NCBI GenBank assembly: GCA_049644325.1
Contig: JBARRR010000026.1
Span: 1 to 11,153 of the forward strand
Origin: DASZHA01 sp049644325
GTDB taxonomy: Bacteria > Chloroflexota > Dormibacteria > DASZGP01
Direction of reading: 5' to 3'
Length of the DNA stretch: 11,153 bases
The notes under the pieces were generated by a model. That model saw only the letters and a program-made list of their open reading frames with translations. It was not told where the DNA came from and did not search any database. The position numbers and the translations under genes are program-made. Shown in pieces: positions 1 through 7,249 of the stretch (positions within the stretch are counted from its first letter, which is position 1; each line of letters opens with the position of its first letter).

Positions 1-28
1 ATCGAGGTGCTCCCCGCTTGTGCCGAGC

Positions 29-2872
29 TCACATCGCCGCGTCGCAGACCAGCCGGTAGTCGCAGCGCCGGCACTTCCACGCAGATGGCGCCGGCGTGAA
101 GTCGGCGGCCATGATCCCCGCCGCCAGCTCCTCGGCGACCTCGCGGTCGGACTGGAGTTGCGAGGTCGTCTTGAGCACCTCGATCTCGGTGGCGTCCTCG
201 AGGTAGCAGATCGCCATGGTCACGGGCTTGAGCCCGAAGACCTGCTCGACGGCGATGGCGTAGATGCCCAGCTGAAGGTCGCGCTCCAGCTGCCAGTCCT
301 CCTTGACCTCGCCGGTTTTGTAGTCGATCACGCGGAAGCCTTTGGGGGTGCGGTCGATGCGGTCGATCCGGCCCTGTACGCGGAAGCCCGACATGCTGAG
401 GGTGAACTTCTGCTCCGGTGGCGAGTGGAGCAGGCGCCCGTCGAGGCGGCCCTTGCGGTGCAGGCTGGCGATGAAATCGCGGCCGCGGGCCTGCCAGAGG
501 TCCGCGTTGACGGGGTCGCAGAAGCGCTCGGCGGCGAAGTGGCGGTCGAACGTCTCCTGGGCCACCTCCAGTCTGGGTTGCCCATCGTTGGCGCCCTCGA
601 GGATCTCGCGGAGCGCGTTGTGGACGGCGACGCCAAACTGCTGCTCGGGGCTGGGCCGCGTGGGTAGGCGGTAGACGTAGCGGTACTGGTAGGCGCGGGG
701 GCACTGCTGGTAGAGGTCGAGGGCGCTGTAGCTGACGCTCAGCTCGGGGACCTCCGGGTGCGGCATGGGCAGGGCGGCCTGGGCCACCGACGGCGCGGCG
801 ACTTCGACCTCGGGCACCGGCTCCGCCCCGGGCTGCTCCACCACCTTGCCATCCGGGGCCGGCAGGAATCCCATCTCCGCCAGGAAGCGCGATGGCTTCC
901 AGCGTTTGGTCCCCTCGTAGCGCTCGGCGGCCGAGAGGAAGAGGTGTCGTTTGGCTCGGGTCAGTGCCACGAAGGCGAGGCGCCGCTCCTCGGCCATGCG
1001 CGGGTCGCGCGAGCCGACCTCCTCGACGATCAGCTCCTGGGGCAGGGGCAGCGCCTCGCCCGGGTTCTTGAAGGGGAAGCGGTCCTCGACCAGGCCCGGG
1101 CAGAAGACCGCGGTGAACTCCAGGCCCTTGGACTTGTGCACCGTCATCAGGTGGACCGCCTCGGTCCCGGTGTCGATGGGCGGGATCGCCTCCTCGGACT
1201 GCGACGCCTCCACCGCGCCGAGGTAGTCGACGAAAGCGGCCATGGTGGCGGCCATAGCGGCATTTGCGTGGTTGTCGCAGAAGGCCTCGCAGAGCTCGAC
1301 GAACTTGTCGATGTTGGCCCCGGCCTGCCGTCGCTGGATCTCCGATGGATAGTCGAGGACGTCGACATACCGGGTGCCCTGGAGGGCGCTGAAGAGGACC
1401 TCGTCGGCCCGGGCGCGCAGGCTCTCGGCACGCAGCTCGCGGACCAGTGCCAGGGCCACCGCGGCGCGGGTCCAGTCCTCTGCCTCGGCATCGGCCAGGC
1501 GACCCAGCGCCTCCTCGACGGGAACCTCGTCGCGGCGCGCTGCCGTGGTGAGGGCCAGGATCTTGGCCCCGGCGAGGCCCACGCCCGGCATCGCCAGGAC
1601 CCGGGCTGCGGCCTGGTTGTCGTCAGGGTCCACCAGCAGCTGCAGCAAGGCGCGGATGTCCTTGATCTCGGGCTGGTCGAGGAAGCCCCGACCGCCGGAC
1701 AGCTGGTAGGGGATGCCGGCGTGCTGCAGGGCCCGGGCGTAGGCGCGGAGCTGCGCGTTGGTGCGAAGCAGAATGGCGATCTCGCCAGCAGCCAGCTTCT
1801 CGGGGCCGGATATCAGCTCCACGATGCGCTCCACCGCCCAGGCCACTTCGTGGTTGCGATCGGGCGCCAGGTAGACGCGCGCCGCCGGGCCGGTGCGGTC
1901 GCTTAGCACATCCTTGGCGACGCGCTCAGGGTTGTGGCTGACCAGCCGGTGGGCCGGCGCCAGTACCTCCTGGGTGCTGCGGTAGTTGGTCGTGAGCCGC
2001 ACGATGCGAAGGCCGGGGTAGGTCTTGCGGAAGCGCCGCAGGTTGGCCACCGAGGCCCCCCGGAATTTATAGATCGACTGGTCGTCGTCGCCCACGACGG
2101 CGACGTTGCCCTCCTCGCCGGCGAGCAGCTCCACCAGCCGCAGCTGCGAGAAGTTGGTGTCCTGGAACTCGTCAACCATGATGTGCGACACCTTGGCGCG
2201 CCAGCGCTCGCGCACCTCCCGGTCTTGCTCCAGGAGCCGCACGCTCCAGTAGATGATGTCGTCGAAGTCGAGCATCCCCGCCGCTGCCATCTCCTCCTGG
2301 TGGGCGCGGTAGACAGCGGCTACCTGGACGTGGAGGTCGGAACCGAGCCGGTGCTCGTGGACCATGTCGGTGGCGATGCGGTGGTAGTCATCGGGCCCGG
2401 CCATCTCCTGCTTAGCCCGCTCCAGGAGCTTGAGCAGGTCGGGGGCGACGTCACGCGGCCGGGGCAGCCGGTAGAGCTCCTCGGGACGAAGTCGCTCCAG
2501 GACGCGGCACATCGTCGACCACTTGTCGACTTCGGCCGCGATTCGGAACTGGCGCGGGATCGGTAGCCGGTGGCCCTCCTCGCGCAGGAAGGCGAGGGCG
2601 AAGGCGTGGAAAGTCGACACCATCAGGTCGCGGTAGCCCGTGCCGCAGAGGACGGCGATCCGCTCCTCCATCTCCCGCGCCGCCTTGTCGGTGAAGGTCA
2701 GGACCGCGATGTTATCGGTGTCGACGCCGGGCAGCTGGAGCAGGTTCATGTAGCGGTAGGTGATTACACGGGTCTTGCCCGTGCCCGGGCCGGCAAGGAC
2801 CAGGAGCTGGCCGCTGAGGGTCTCGCAGGCGGCTGCCTGCTCAGGGTTGAGCCCGGTGGTGGCAACCGTCAC
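29..2872 (-). CDS. UvrD/PcrA-type DNA helicase fused to a RecB-like (PD-(D/E)XK) nuclease with Fe-S cysteines
   Basis: This 947-aa protein is predicted to unwind DNA with ATP (superfamily 1A, 3'-5') and to cut it with a C-terminal nuclease. Helicase motifs are all visible: Walker A GPGTGKT at 28-34, motif Ia near 59-68, motif II VDEFQD at 233-238, motif III GDDDQSIYKFRGA at 261-273, motif IV TTNYRST at 294-300, motif V VHKSKGLEF at 578-586 and motif VI VALTRAKR at 635-642. After a Pro/Glu-rich linker (about 672-710), residues 711-947 form a RecB/AddB-like nuclease: H751, D837, D850 and K852 (IDYKTG), and a QxxxY element at 867-871. Cys724 plus the C-terminal set C934-x2-C937-x5-C943 match the 4Fe-4S staple of AddB and Cas4. 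The start is GTG, overlapping the dciA stop as GTGA, so translation is probably coupled. It is longer than ordinary PcrA/UvrD because of the nuclease. It is closest in layout to AdnA/AdnB-like proteins, but whether it acts alone or in a heterodimer cannot be seen. The class is clear; the exact name is not. Confidence 0.93.
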   Translation of the reverse strand: MTVATTGLNPEQAAACETLSGQLLVLAGPGTGKTRVITYRYMNLLQLPGVDTDNIAVLTFTDKAAREMEERIAVLCGTGYRDLMVSTFHAFALAFLREEGHRLPIPRQFRIAAEVDKWSTMCRVLERLRPEELYRLPRPRDVAPDLLKLLERAKQEMAGPDDYHRIATDMVHEHRLGSDLHVQVAAVYRAHQEEMAAAGMLDFDDIIYWSVRLLEQDREVRERWRAKVSHIMVDEFQDTNFSQLRLVELLAGEEGNVAVVGDDDQSIYKFRGASVANLRRFRKTYPGLRIVRLTTNYRSTQEVLAPAHRLVSHNPERVAKDVLSDRTGPAARVYLAPDRNHEVAWAVERIVELISGPEKLAAGEIAILLRTNAQLRAYARALQHAGIPYQLSGGRGFLDQPEIKDIRALLQLLVDPDDNQAAARVLAMPGVGLAGAKILALTTAARRDEVPVEEALGRLADAEAEDWTRAAVALALVRELRAESLRARADEVLFSALQGTRYVDVLDYPSEIQRRQAGANIDKFVELCEAFCDNHANAAMAATMAAFVDYLGAVEASQSEEAIPPIDTGTEAVHLMTVHKSKGLEFTAVFCPGLVEDRFPFKNPGEALPLPQELIVEEVGSRDPRMAEERRLAFVALTRAKRHLFLSAAERYEGTKRWKPSRFLAEMGFLPAPDGKVVEQPGAEPVPEVEVAAPSVAQAALPMPHPEVPELSVSYSALDLYQQCPRAYQYRYVYRLPTRPSPEQQFGVAVHNALREILEGANDGQPRLEVAQETFDRHFAAERFCDPVNADLWQARGRDFIASLHRKGRLDGRLLHSPPEQKFTLSMSGFRVQGRIDRIDRTPKGFRVIDYKTGEVKEDWQLERDLQLGIYAIAVEQVFGLKPVTMAICYLEDATEIEVLKTTSQLQSDREVAEELAAGIMAADFTPAPSAWKCRRCDYRLVCDAAM

Positions 2873-3255
2873 GGCTTCTCGCCCCGCAGCTTGAAGCGGA
2901 TGTCGGCAACGAGGTCGAAGCCGAGCTCGGCGTTGAGACGCTCCATGATGTCCTGCCGCTGGACGAGGAGGGCGTGGCCCATCGCCGGGGAGTCGGTCTC
3001 GACCGTCATGCGCCCGCGATAGAACCCGGCAACGGTGGTGTGCTCCGCCACCATGTCGCCGACGACCGCCGGCCAGAGGTTCATCAGCTGCATGTGCCGC
3101 GCCCTTGTCTTGAGGCCCATCTTGGCCAGCGTCGGCATCATCAGGTCTGAGAGCTCGGCGGGGCCGTCGTCCTGCTTGCCGGCGCCGCGGCGGCGGGGTC
3201 GAAACTGGAGCACCGGCGTGTTGGGTGGGGGTAGCTCGCGGTCATCATCGCTCAC
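2869..3255 (-). CDS. dciA: DciA-like protein (DUF721), putative replicative-helicase loader/partner
   Basis: This 128-aa protein has the DUF721 signature in residues about 35-124: an N-terminal helical part, the conserved W61-P-A-V-V-G66, a His-Thr pair at 72-73, and a C-terminal strand ending DIRFKLRG. The first 34 residues are Pro/Arg-rich and probably disordered. In bacteria without DnaC/DnaI, DciA binds DnaB and helps load it at the origin; that role is known for the family and inferred here. The start is GTG at 3253-3255, sharing four bases (GTGA) with the recF stop, and its own stop shares GTGA with the helicase-nuclease start. It is therefore coupled on both sides within the dnaN-recF-dciA-helicase run. 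Length and position directly after recF match actinobacterial-style origin operons. Confidence 0.9.
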   Translation of the reverse strand: MSDDDRELPPPNTPVLQFRPRRRGAGKQDDGPAELSDLMMPTLAKMGLKTRARHMQLMNLWPAVVGDMVAEHTTVAGFYRGRMTVETDSPAMGHALLVQRQDIMERLNAELGFDLVADIRFKLRGEKP

Positions 3256-4367
3256 GGCTGCAGGCTCGCCACCGTCCCCGCCGTCACCCGGCGGGCGGCC
3301 ACCCGGTCAACGAAACCCGGCGGGAAGTAGCCCTCCTCGGCCGAGGTGATGACCGCCTGGGGCACCGCCTCCACGAGCGCCAGGAGGTGCTCGCGGCGGG
3401 GCGCGTCCAGCTCCGACATGACGTCGTCCAGCAGCAGGACCGGAGCCACCCCGTCGTCCGAGAGGACCTCGACCTCGGCCAGCTTGAAAGCCAGGATGGC
3501 GGTCCGCTGCTGGCCCTGGGAGGCGTGGTTGGCAGCTGGTAGCCCACCCAGCTGGAAGCTGATGTCGTCCCGATGGGGGCCGGCCACGGTCAGGCCCCGG
3601 GCGACCTCCTCGCGCTCGCGCCCCTGCAGCTCGGCGACGATGGCGGCGGCGGGGTCGGCGGAGTTCCCGGAAGGGTCCACGCTGGGAGCGTAGCTCAGCT
3701 CCAGCGCCTCCCCGCCGGCGACGTCGGCGTAGCGCTCCGCGACCAGGGGGCCCACCCGGGCCAGGCACCGGCGCCGCGCCTCGACCACCTCGGCGCCGAC
3801 CCGCCCCACCTCTTCGGTCCAGTACCCCAGCGCCGAGACCGGCTCCAGCTCCTGGGCGATGCGCTTGAGCAGCCCGTTGCGCTGCTCGACCACCCGGCCG
3901 TAGCGCGAGAGCAGCGAGGCGAACCCCGGCTCCGACTGCGTCATCAGCCCGTTGAGGAGTCGACGCCGGCCCTCTCCCGAGCCGCGGATCAACCCCATCT
4001 CCTCGGGGTGGAAGAGCACGGTCTTGACCCGGCCCGCCAGCGCCGACGACGCCAGCGGCTTGCCGTCGAGGACCAGCTTGCGCTTGGTTCGGGGCCCGCT
4101 TTCTCGCTCCAGCCGCACCTCGAGGGTGTGGGCGCCCCCCTCATCGGCGAACTCCAGCACCACCCGCGCCGCGTGCTGCTCCCACATCACCATCTCCGCC
4201 AACACCGCGGACCGCGGCGAGCGCGAGGTCGCCGCCAGGTAGATCGCCTCCAGCAGGTTTGTCTTGCCCTGGGCGTTGTCGCCCAGGAAGAGGTTGATGC
4301 CGGGCGTCAGCGGGACGGCCTGCTTTGTGTAGTTGCGAAAGGCGTAGAGGCTGACCGCAGTCAGCAC
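3252..4367 (-). CDS. recF: RecF, DNA replication and repair ATPase
   Basis: This 371-aa SMC/ABC-like ATPase acts with RecO and RecR to load RecA on gapped, SSB-coated DNA. Seen in the protein: an N-terminal strand typical of RecF (residues 1-28, ...FRNYTKQAVPL), Walker A GDNAQGKTN at 29-37, a GPHRDD element at 263-268, the ABC signature SQGQQR at 283-288 and Walker B LLLDDVMSELD at 311-321. Length is normal for the family. The start is GTG; the family's usual N-terminus (short strand, then R-N-Y) begins here, and a weak AGG-type ribosome-binding site lies about 11 bases upstream. It begins 34 bp after the dnaN stop and ends in a GTGA overlap with dciA, so it is most likely part of one dnaN-led transcript. 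Confidence 0.96.
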   Translation of the reverse strand: MLTAVSLYAFRNYTKQAVPLTPGINLFLGDNAQGKTNLLEAIYLAATSRSPRSAVLAEMVMWEQHAARVVLEFADEGGAHTLEVRLERESGPRTKRKLVLDGKPLASSALAGRVKTVLFHPEEMGLIRGSGEGRRRLLNGLMTQSEPGFASLLSRYGRVVEQRNGLLKRIAQELEPVSALGYWTEEVGRVGAEVVEARRRCLARVGPLVAERYADVAGGEALELSYAPSVDPSGNSADPAAAIVAELQGREREEVARGLTVAGPHRDDISFQLGGLPAANHASQGQQRTAILAFKLAEVEVLSDDGVAPVLLLDDVMSELDAPRREHLLALVEAVPQAVITSAEEGYFPPGFVDRVAARRVTAGTVASLQP

Positions 4368-4401
4368 CGAAAGCGACCTAGTGTCTCGAACCCTTGTCCC
4401 G

Positions 4402-5538
4402 CTACATCGCCACGCGGACGGGCATGATCACATACGTGTAATCGTCTTTGCCGGCCGGCTTGACCACCCCCGGGCTTAGGGGGCCGTTGAAGCCCAGCGT
4501 CACCTTCTCGGTGGAGACCAGGGCCAGGACGTCGAGCAGGTAACGCGAGTTGAAGGCGATCTGGATGTCGGCGCCGTCGATCTCGGCGCCGACAGAGGCC
4601 TCGCTGGAGCCCACCTCACTGGTGTTGGCCGAGATCGAGATCTCGCCGGCCTCGGTTTTGATGCGGACCACGTTGGCGCTGTCGCGGGCGAAGATGGCGA
4701 CGCCCCGGGTGCGCTCCAGCAGCTCCTTAGCCGCCACCGTGATGGTGGTGTTGGACTGCTCGGGGATGACCTGCGAGTAATTGGGGTAGGTCCCCTCGAT
4801 CAGCCGCGACATCAGCTCGACGCGGGGCAGCGAAAAGAAGACGTGGTTTCGCGAGCGCCCCATCGACATCTCCACGGTGCCCTCGCCCTTTAGGATCCGG
4901 CTCAGCTCGGCCAGTGCTCGAGCCGGGATGATCACCGAGTCGCCGGCTCCGTCCTCCTCACCACCGGGCGCGCCCACGGTCTTGGCTGGCAGGGTGCGGA
5001 CCGCGAGGCGGTGGCCGTCAGTTGCGGCCAGTGTCAGCTGCTCCGAGCCAAGCTGGGTCAGCACCCCGGTCAGCACCGGGCGGCCGTCGTCGGCGCTGGC
5101 CGCGACCACGGTCTGCTCGATCGCCGGCACCAGCTCGGACTGCTCCATGGTCACCTTGAGACCCTCCTCCTGGGGCGGCAGAGGTGGGAACTCCTTGGCG
5201 TCGATGCCCTTGATCTTGACGTCGTGGTACGGGCCGCACCTGGCGCTGAGAGTCTGGGTCTTGGTATCGAGCTCCATCTCCAGCTGTTCGTTGGGCAGCT
5301 GGGCAACGAACTCGGTCAGCAGCTTGGCCGGCAGGGTCACCGACCCCTCGGCCGCCACCTCGGCGTCGACGTGGTCGACGATCCCGATCTCCAGGTTGCT
5401 CCCGGTCAGGCGGAGGCCTTCAGTGGTGGTCTCCATGAGGACGTTGTTGAGGATGGGCAGCGTGGTCCGCGGGCTGACGGCGCGCGATACCACCTGCAGT
5501 GCGTGGCCCAGGGCATCGGGCGAGCAGGTCAGCTTCAT
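4402..5538 (-). CDS. dnaN: DNA polymerase III beta subunit (sliding clamp)
   Basis: This 378-aa protein forms the ring-shaped dimer that tethers DNA polymerase III to DNA. The three clamp repeats are visible in order (about 1-120, 128-255, 262-378). Diagnostic stretches are ATDGHRLAV at 172-180, GTYPNYSQVIP at 249-259, NSRYLLDVL at 330-338 and the C-terminal IMPVR at 371-375, which helps form the pocket that binds clamp-binding motifs of partners. A Gly/Glu-rich insertion at about 186-199 lies in a surface loop of the middle domain. The start is ATG, with a purine-rich AAGGGGTGG about 8-10 bases upstream on the minus strand. A TATAAT-type promoter lies roughly 110 bp upstream in the gap to dnaA. 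recF follows after 34 bp. Nothing is missing. Confidence 0.97.
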   Translation of the reverse strand: MKLTCSPDALGHALQVVSRAVSPRTTLPILNNVLMETTTEGLRLTGSNLEIGIVDHVDAEVAAEGSVTLPAKLLTEFVAQLPNEQLEMELDTKTQTLSARCGPYHDVKIKGIDAKEFPPLPPQEEGLKVTMEQSELVPAIEQTVVAASADDGRPVLTGVLTQLGSEQLTLAATDGHRLAVRTLPAKTVGAPGGEEDGAGDSVIIPARALAELSRILKGEGTVEMSMGRSRNHVFFSLPRVELMSRLIEGTYPNYSQVIPEQSNTTITVAAKELLERTRGVAIFARDSANVVRIKTEAGEISISANTSEVGSSEASVGAEIDGADIQIAFNSRYLLDVLALVSTEKVTLGFNGPLSPGVVKPAGKDDYTYVIMPVRVAM

Positions 5539-5570
5539 GGTTTACACCACCCCTTTACTGAGACGCTTCT

Positions 5571-5618
5571 GATGATTAATACGAGTAGTAGGAGAAGAGC
5601 GGTGGAAATCCCGGACAA
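5571..5618 (-). other. Candidate DNA-unwinding element with DnaA-trio-like triplets (oriC part 2)
   Basis: Read in the dnaA-to-dnaN direction (minus strand), the order is: TTGTCC core (5613-5618), ATTTCCACC (5601-5609, three mismatches to TTATCCACA), a short GC step, a pyrimidine-rich run, then an AT-rich stretch (5571-5582). On the plus strand the run reads GAG-TAG-TAG-GAG-AAG at 5583-5597, five consecutive NAG triplets. Bacillus subtilis incC has the same order: DnaA boxes, GC step, repeated 5'-TAG-type trios, AT-rich DUE, in the same gap and orientation. The resemblance is seen in the sequence; function as the unwinding site is inference. Two of the five triplets (GAG) depart from the published trio consensus, and the boxes are poor. 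Confidence 0.45.
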
Positions 5619-5647
5619 GCCATCCCCTTGAGTTCCAACCGTCAAAA

Positions 5648-5653
5648 ATTATA
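5648..5653 (-). promoter_or_regulatory. Putative dnaN promoter -10 element
   Basis: The minus strand carries a perfect TATAAT at these bases, in the otherwise GC-rich dnaA-dnaN gap and within the most AT-rich run there (5644-5653). A 17-base spacer would put the -35 hexamer at 5671-5676 as GATTTG, which is a poor match to TTGACA, so an activator or a -10-driven promoter is possible. Transcription would start near 5640, giving a leader of about 100 bases before the dnaN ATG. The inverted repeat at 5684-5700 lies just upstream of the -35 position. Confidence 0.5.
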
Positions 5654-5683
5654 GGTGCGCTGACGGGGGACAAATCGGCGCCG

Positions 5684-5700
5684 GCGCACAGGTTGTGCGC
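5684..5700. repeat. Perfect 7-bp inverted repeat upstream of the dnaN promoter
   Basis: The sequence GCGCACA-GGT-TGTGCGC is a perfect 7-bp dyad with a 3-base centre, immediately followed on the left by an 8-bp palindrome CGGCGCCG (5676-5683). It lies between the dnaA stop and the dnaN -10, next to the expected -35. It could be an operator for a dimeric regulator or a hairpin in the dnaA read-through transcript. No T-run follows on the minus strand, so it is not a normal intrinsic terminator. Confidence 0.5.
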
Positions 5701-5774
5701 CCGATTCAGGGTTGTCCGCTGCGCCAACAGGCTGCGGCCCGTTTCCAACACCTGGCTGGGGACAGACGGGGTCG

Positions 5775-7139
5775 TCATTGATACAGGAGCTCGCGGATCT
5801 TGGTGATCTCGGTGCTGACCCGGGGGTCGTCGTCGCAATCCTGGTGGATCTTCTCGTAGGAGTGGAGCACGGTGGTGTGGTCGCGGCCGCCGAAGGCGTG
5901 GCCGATGGCGGGCAGGGATGACGCCGTCTCCTCGCGGATGATGAACATCGCCACCTGGCGCGGGAAGACGATGTGGCGGTCCCTGCGTTTGCCGATCATC
6001 TCCTCGACCGTGATGCCGTAGAAGTTGGCCACCACGCGCTTGATCGACTCGACCGACAGGGTCCGCGTCTCACTGGAGGGGATGATGTCCTCCAGCACCC
6101 GCGCCGCGGTCTCCGTGGTCATCGGCTGGTGCGTCACCGAGGCGTAAGCCAGCACCCGGATCAGCGCCCCCTCCAGCTCGCGGATGTTGCGCTGGATCTT
6201 GTGCGCGATGAACGACAGGACGTCCTCTGGGATCAGCCGGTTGTGTGGCCCCGCCTTGGACTTGAGGATGGCAACGCGGGTCTCGAAGTCGGGTGGCTCG
6301 ATGTCGGCGATCAACCCACCCTCAAAGCGTGACCTCAGCCGCTCCTCCAGGGTGGGGATGTCCTTGGGCGGTCGGTCGGAGCTGATCACGATGTGGCGGT
6401 TGAATTCCTGCAGCGCGTTGAAGGTATGGAAGAATTCCTCCTGGGTGCGGTCCTTCCCGGCGAGGAACTGGATGTCGTCAATGAGGAGCACGTCGCAGTT
6501 GCGATATCGCTTGCGGAACTCGTTCATCTGATTGCGCCGGATCGACTCGATCATCTCGTTCATGAAGCGCTCGGAGGTGACGTAGGCGACCTTGCGCTTG
6601 CGGCTCTTCTTCATCACCGCATGGCCGATGGCGTGCATCAGGTGGGTCTTGCCCAGGCCCACGCCGCCGTACAGGAACAGCGGGTTGTAGGCGTCGCCGG
6701 GGGCGTCGGCGACCGCCCTGGCGGCTGCGTGGGCGAAGCGCGAGTTGTGGCCGACGACGAAGTTGTCGAAGACGAACTTGGGGTTGAGCTGGCTGGAGGC
6801 GGGGTCGTAGTCGGGCTCCTCCAATACCGAGGTGTCGGCCTCCGTTGTGTCGCGAAGGTCGGCCGCCTCCTCCTCGTGGAGCGCCTGGCTGGTGACCTCG
6901 AAGGTCACCTCGACCTCGCCTGCCATGATGGCGCTGAGGGTCTCCTTGATGATCGCCGAGTAGCGGTCTTCGAGCCAGTCCTTGGCTAGCTTGGTGGGCA
7001 CGCCGATGTGGAACGACCGGCCGTCCAGGGAGAGGAGGTTGGCGCTTTTCAGCCAGGCCTCATAGCTGGGCTTGGCTATCTGGAACTTCCACTCCTCCTG
7101 GGCCGCCTGCCAGATGTTCTCCGAGCTTGATTCTTGCAC
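5775..7139 (-). CDS. dnaA: Chromosomal replication initiator DnaA
   Basis: This 454-aa initiator binds DnaA boxes, forms an ATP-dependent filament and melts the origin. Domain I (about 1-80, with IWQAAQEEWKFQ near the start) is the oligomerisation and helicase-contact domain. Domain II (about 85-117) is a short acidic linker. Domain III (118-340) holds Walker A GGVGLGKT at 158-165, Walker B LLIDDIQF at 218-225, sensor I at VISSDRPP 251-258, the box VII arginine finger RLRSRF (R271) and sensor II R320 in RNIRELEGAL. Domain IV (about 350-454) has the DNA-binding helix-turn-helix with the signature GGRDHTTVLHS at 417-427. The start is GTG, with AGGGGAG about 10 bases upstream; this gives the standard domain I N-terminus. 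It lies between the two origin-like gaps, and DnaA boxes in its leader make autoregulation likely. Confidence 0.98.
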   Translation of the reverse strand: MQESSSENIWQAAQEEWKFQIAKPSYEAWLKSANLLSLDGRSFHIGVPTKLAKDWLEDRYSAIIKETLSAIMAGEVEVTFEVTSQALHEEEAADLRDTTEADTSVLEEPDYDPASSQLNPKFVFDNFVVGHNSRFAHAAARAVADAPGDAYNPLFLYGGVGLGKTHLMHAIGHAVMKKSRKRKVAYVTSERFMNEMIESIRRNQMNEFRKRYRNCDVLLIDDIQFLAGKDRTQEEFFHTFNALQEFNRHIVISSDRPPKDIPTLEERLRSRFEGGLIADIEPPDFETRVAILKSKAGPHNRLIPEDVLSFIAHKIQRNIRELEGALIRVLAYASVTHQPMTTETAARVLEDIIPSSETRTLSVESIKRVVANFYGITVEEMIGKRRDRHIVFPRQVAMFIIREETASSLPAIGHAFGGRDHTTVLHSYEKIHQDCDDDPRVSTEITKIRELLYQ

Positions 7140-7148
7140 CGTCAGATG

Positions 7149-7170
7149 GCTCCCCTGAAAGCTCCCCTGA
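7149..7170. repeat. 10-bp direct repeat in the dnaA leader
   Basis: GCTCCCCTGA occurs at 7149-7158 and again at 7161-7170, a 12-base period. On the minus strand each copy gives an AGGGGAG purine run, and the copy nearer the gene is spaced correctly (about 10 bases) to serve as the dnaA ribosome-binding site. The second copy may be an accidental duplication or a regulatory mRNA element. Confidence 0.5.
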
Positions 7171-7172
7171 GG

Positions 7173-7249
7173 TTATTCACAGTCTGTCCACAGGTGTGGA
7201 AATCGCCGTGTGGCCAACTCCCCAGGCTGTGGACAACCTGTTATTCGCG
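7173..7249. other. oriC part 1: cluster of DnaA-box-like 9-mers upstream of dnaA
   Basis: Within 77 bp of the 242-bp gap between dnaA and the next gene lie these DnaA-box-like sites: TTATTCACA (7173-7181, plus, one mismatch to TTATCCACA), CTGTCCACA (7184-7192, plus), ATTTCCACA (7195-7203, minus, two mismatches), TTGGCCACA (7209-7217, minus, one mismatch to TTGTCCACA), TTGTCCACA (7228-7236, minus, exact match to the form common in high-GC bacteria), and the weak TTATTCGCG (7241-7249, plus). Transcription diverges here, genes on both sides point away, and dnaA is adjacent. This is the expected location of oriC. The rest of the gap (7250-7381) shows no further clear box and no strong AT-rich run; a weak TAGGAT at 7338-7343 might be a -10 for the rightward genes, without a visible -35. 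Confidence 0.85.

Noticed and set aside
758..1906. Long open frame on the plus strand (382 codons) opposite the helicase gene
   Set aside because: It is antisense to a clearly conserved helicase; its residues are Gly/Leu/Arg/Asp-rich low-complexity typical of high-GC shadow frames, with no recognisable motif. The same holds for plus-strand frames at 20-667, 1934-2566 and 3573-4427 and the minus-strand frame at 9823-10821.
5542..5838. 98-codon minus-strand frame spanning the dnaA-dnaN gap
   Set aside because: It overlaps the 3' end of dnaA in another frame, shows no family pattern, and covers the promoter and origin-like signals, so it is most likely non-coding.
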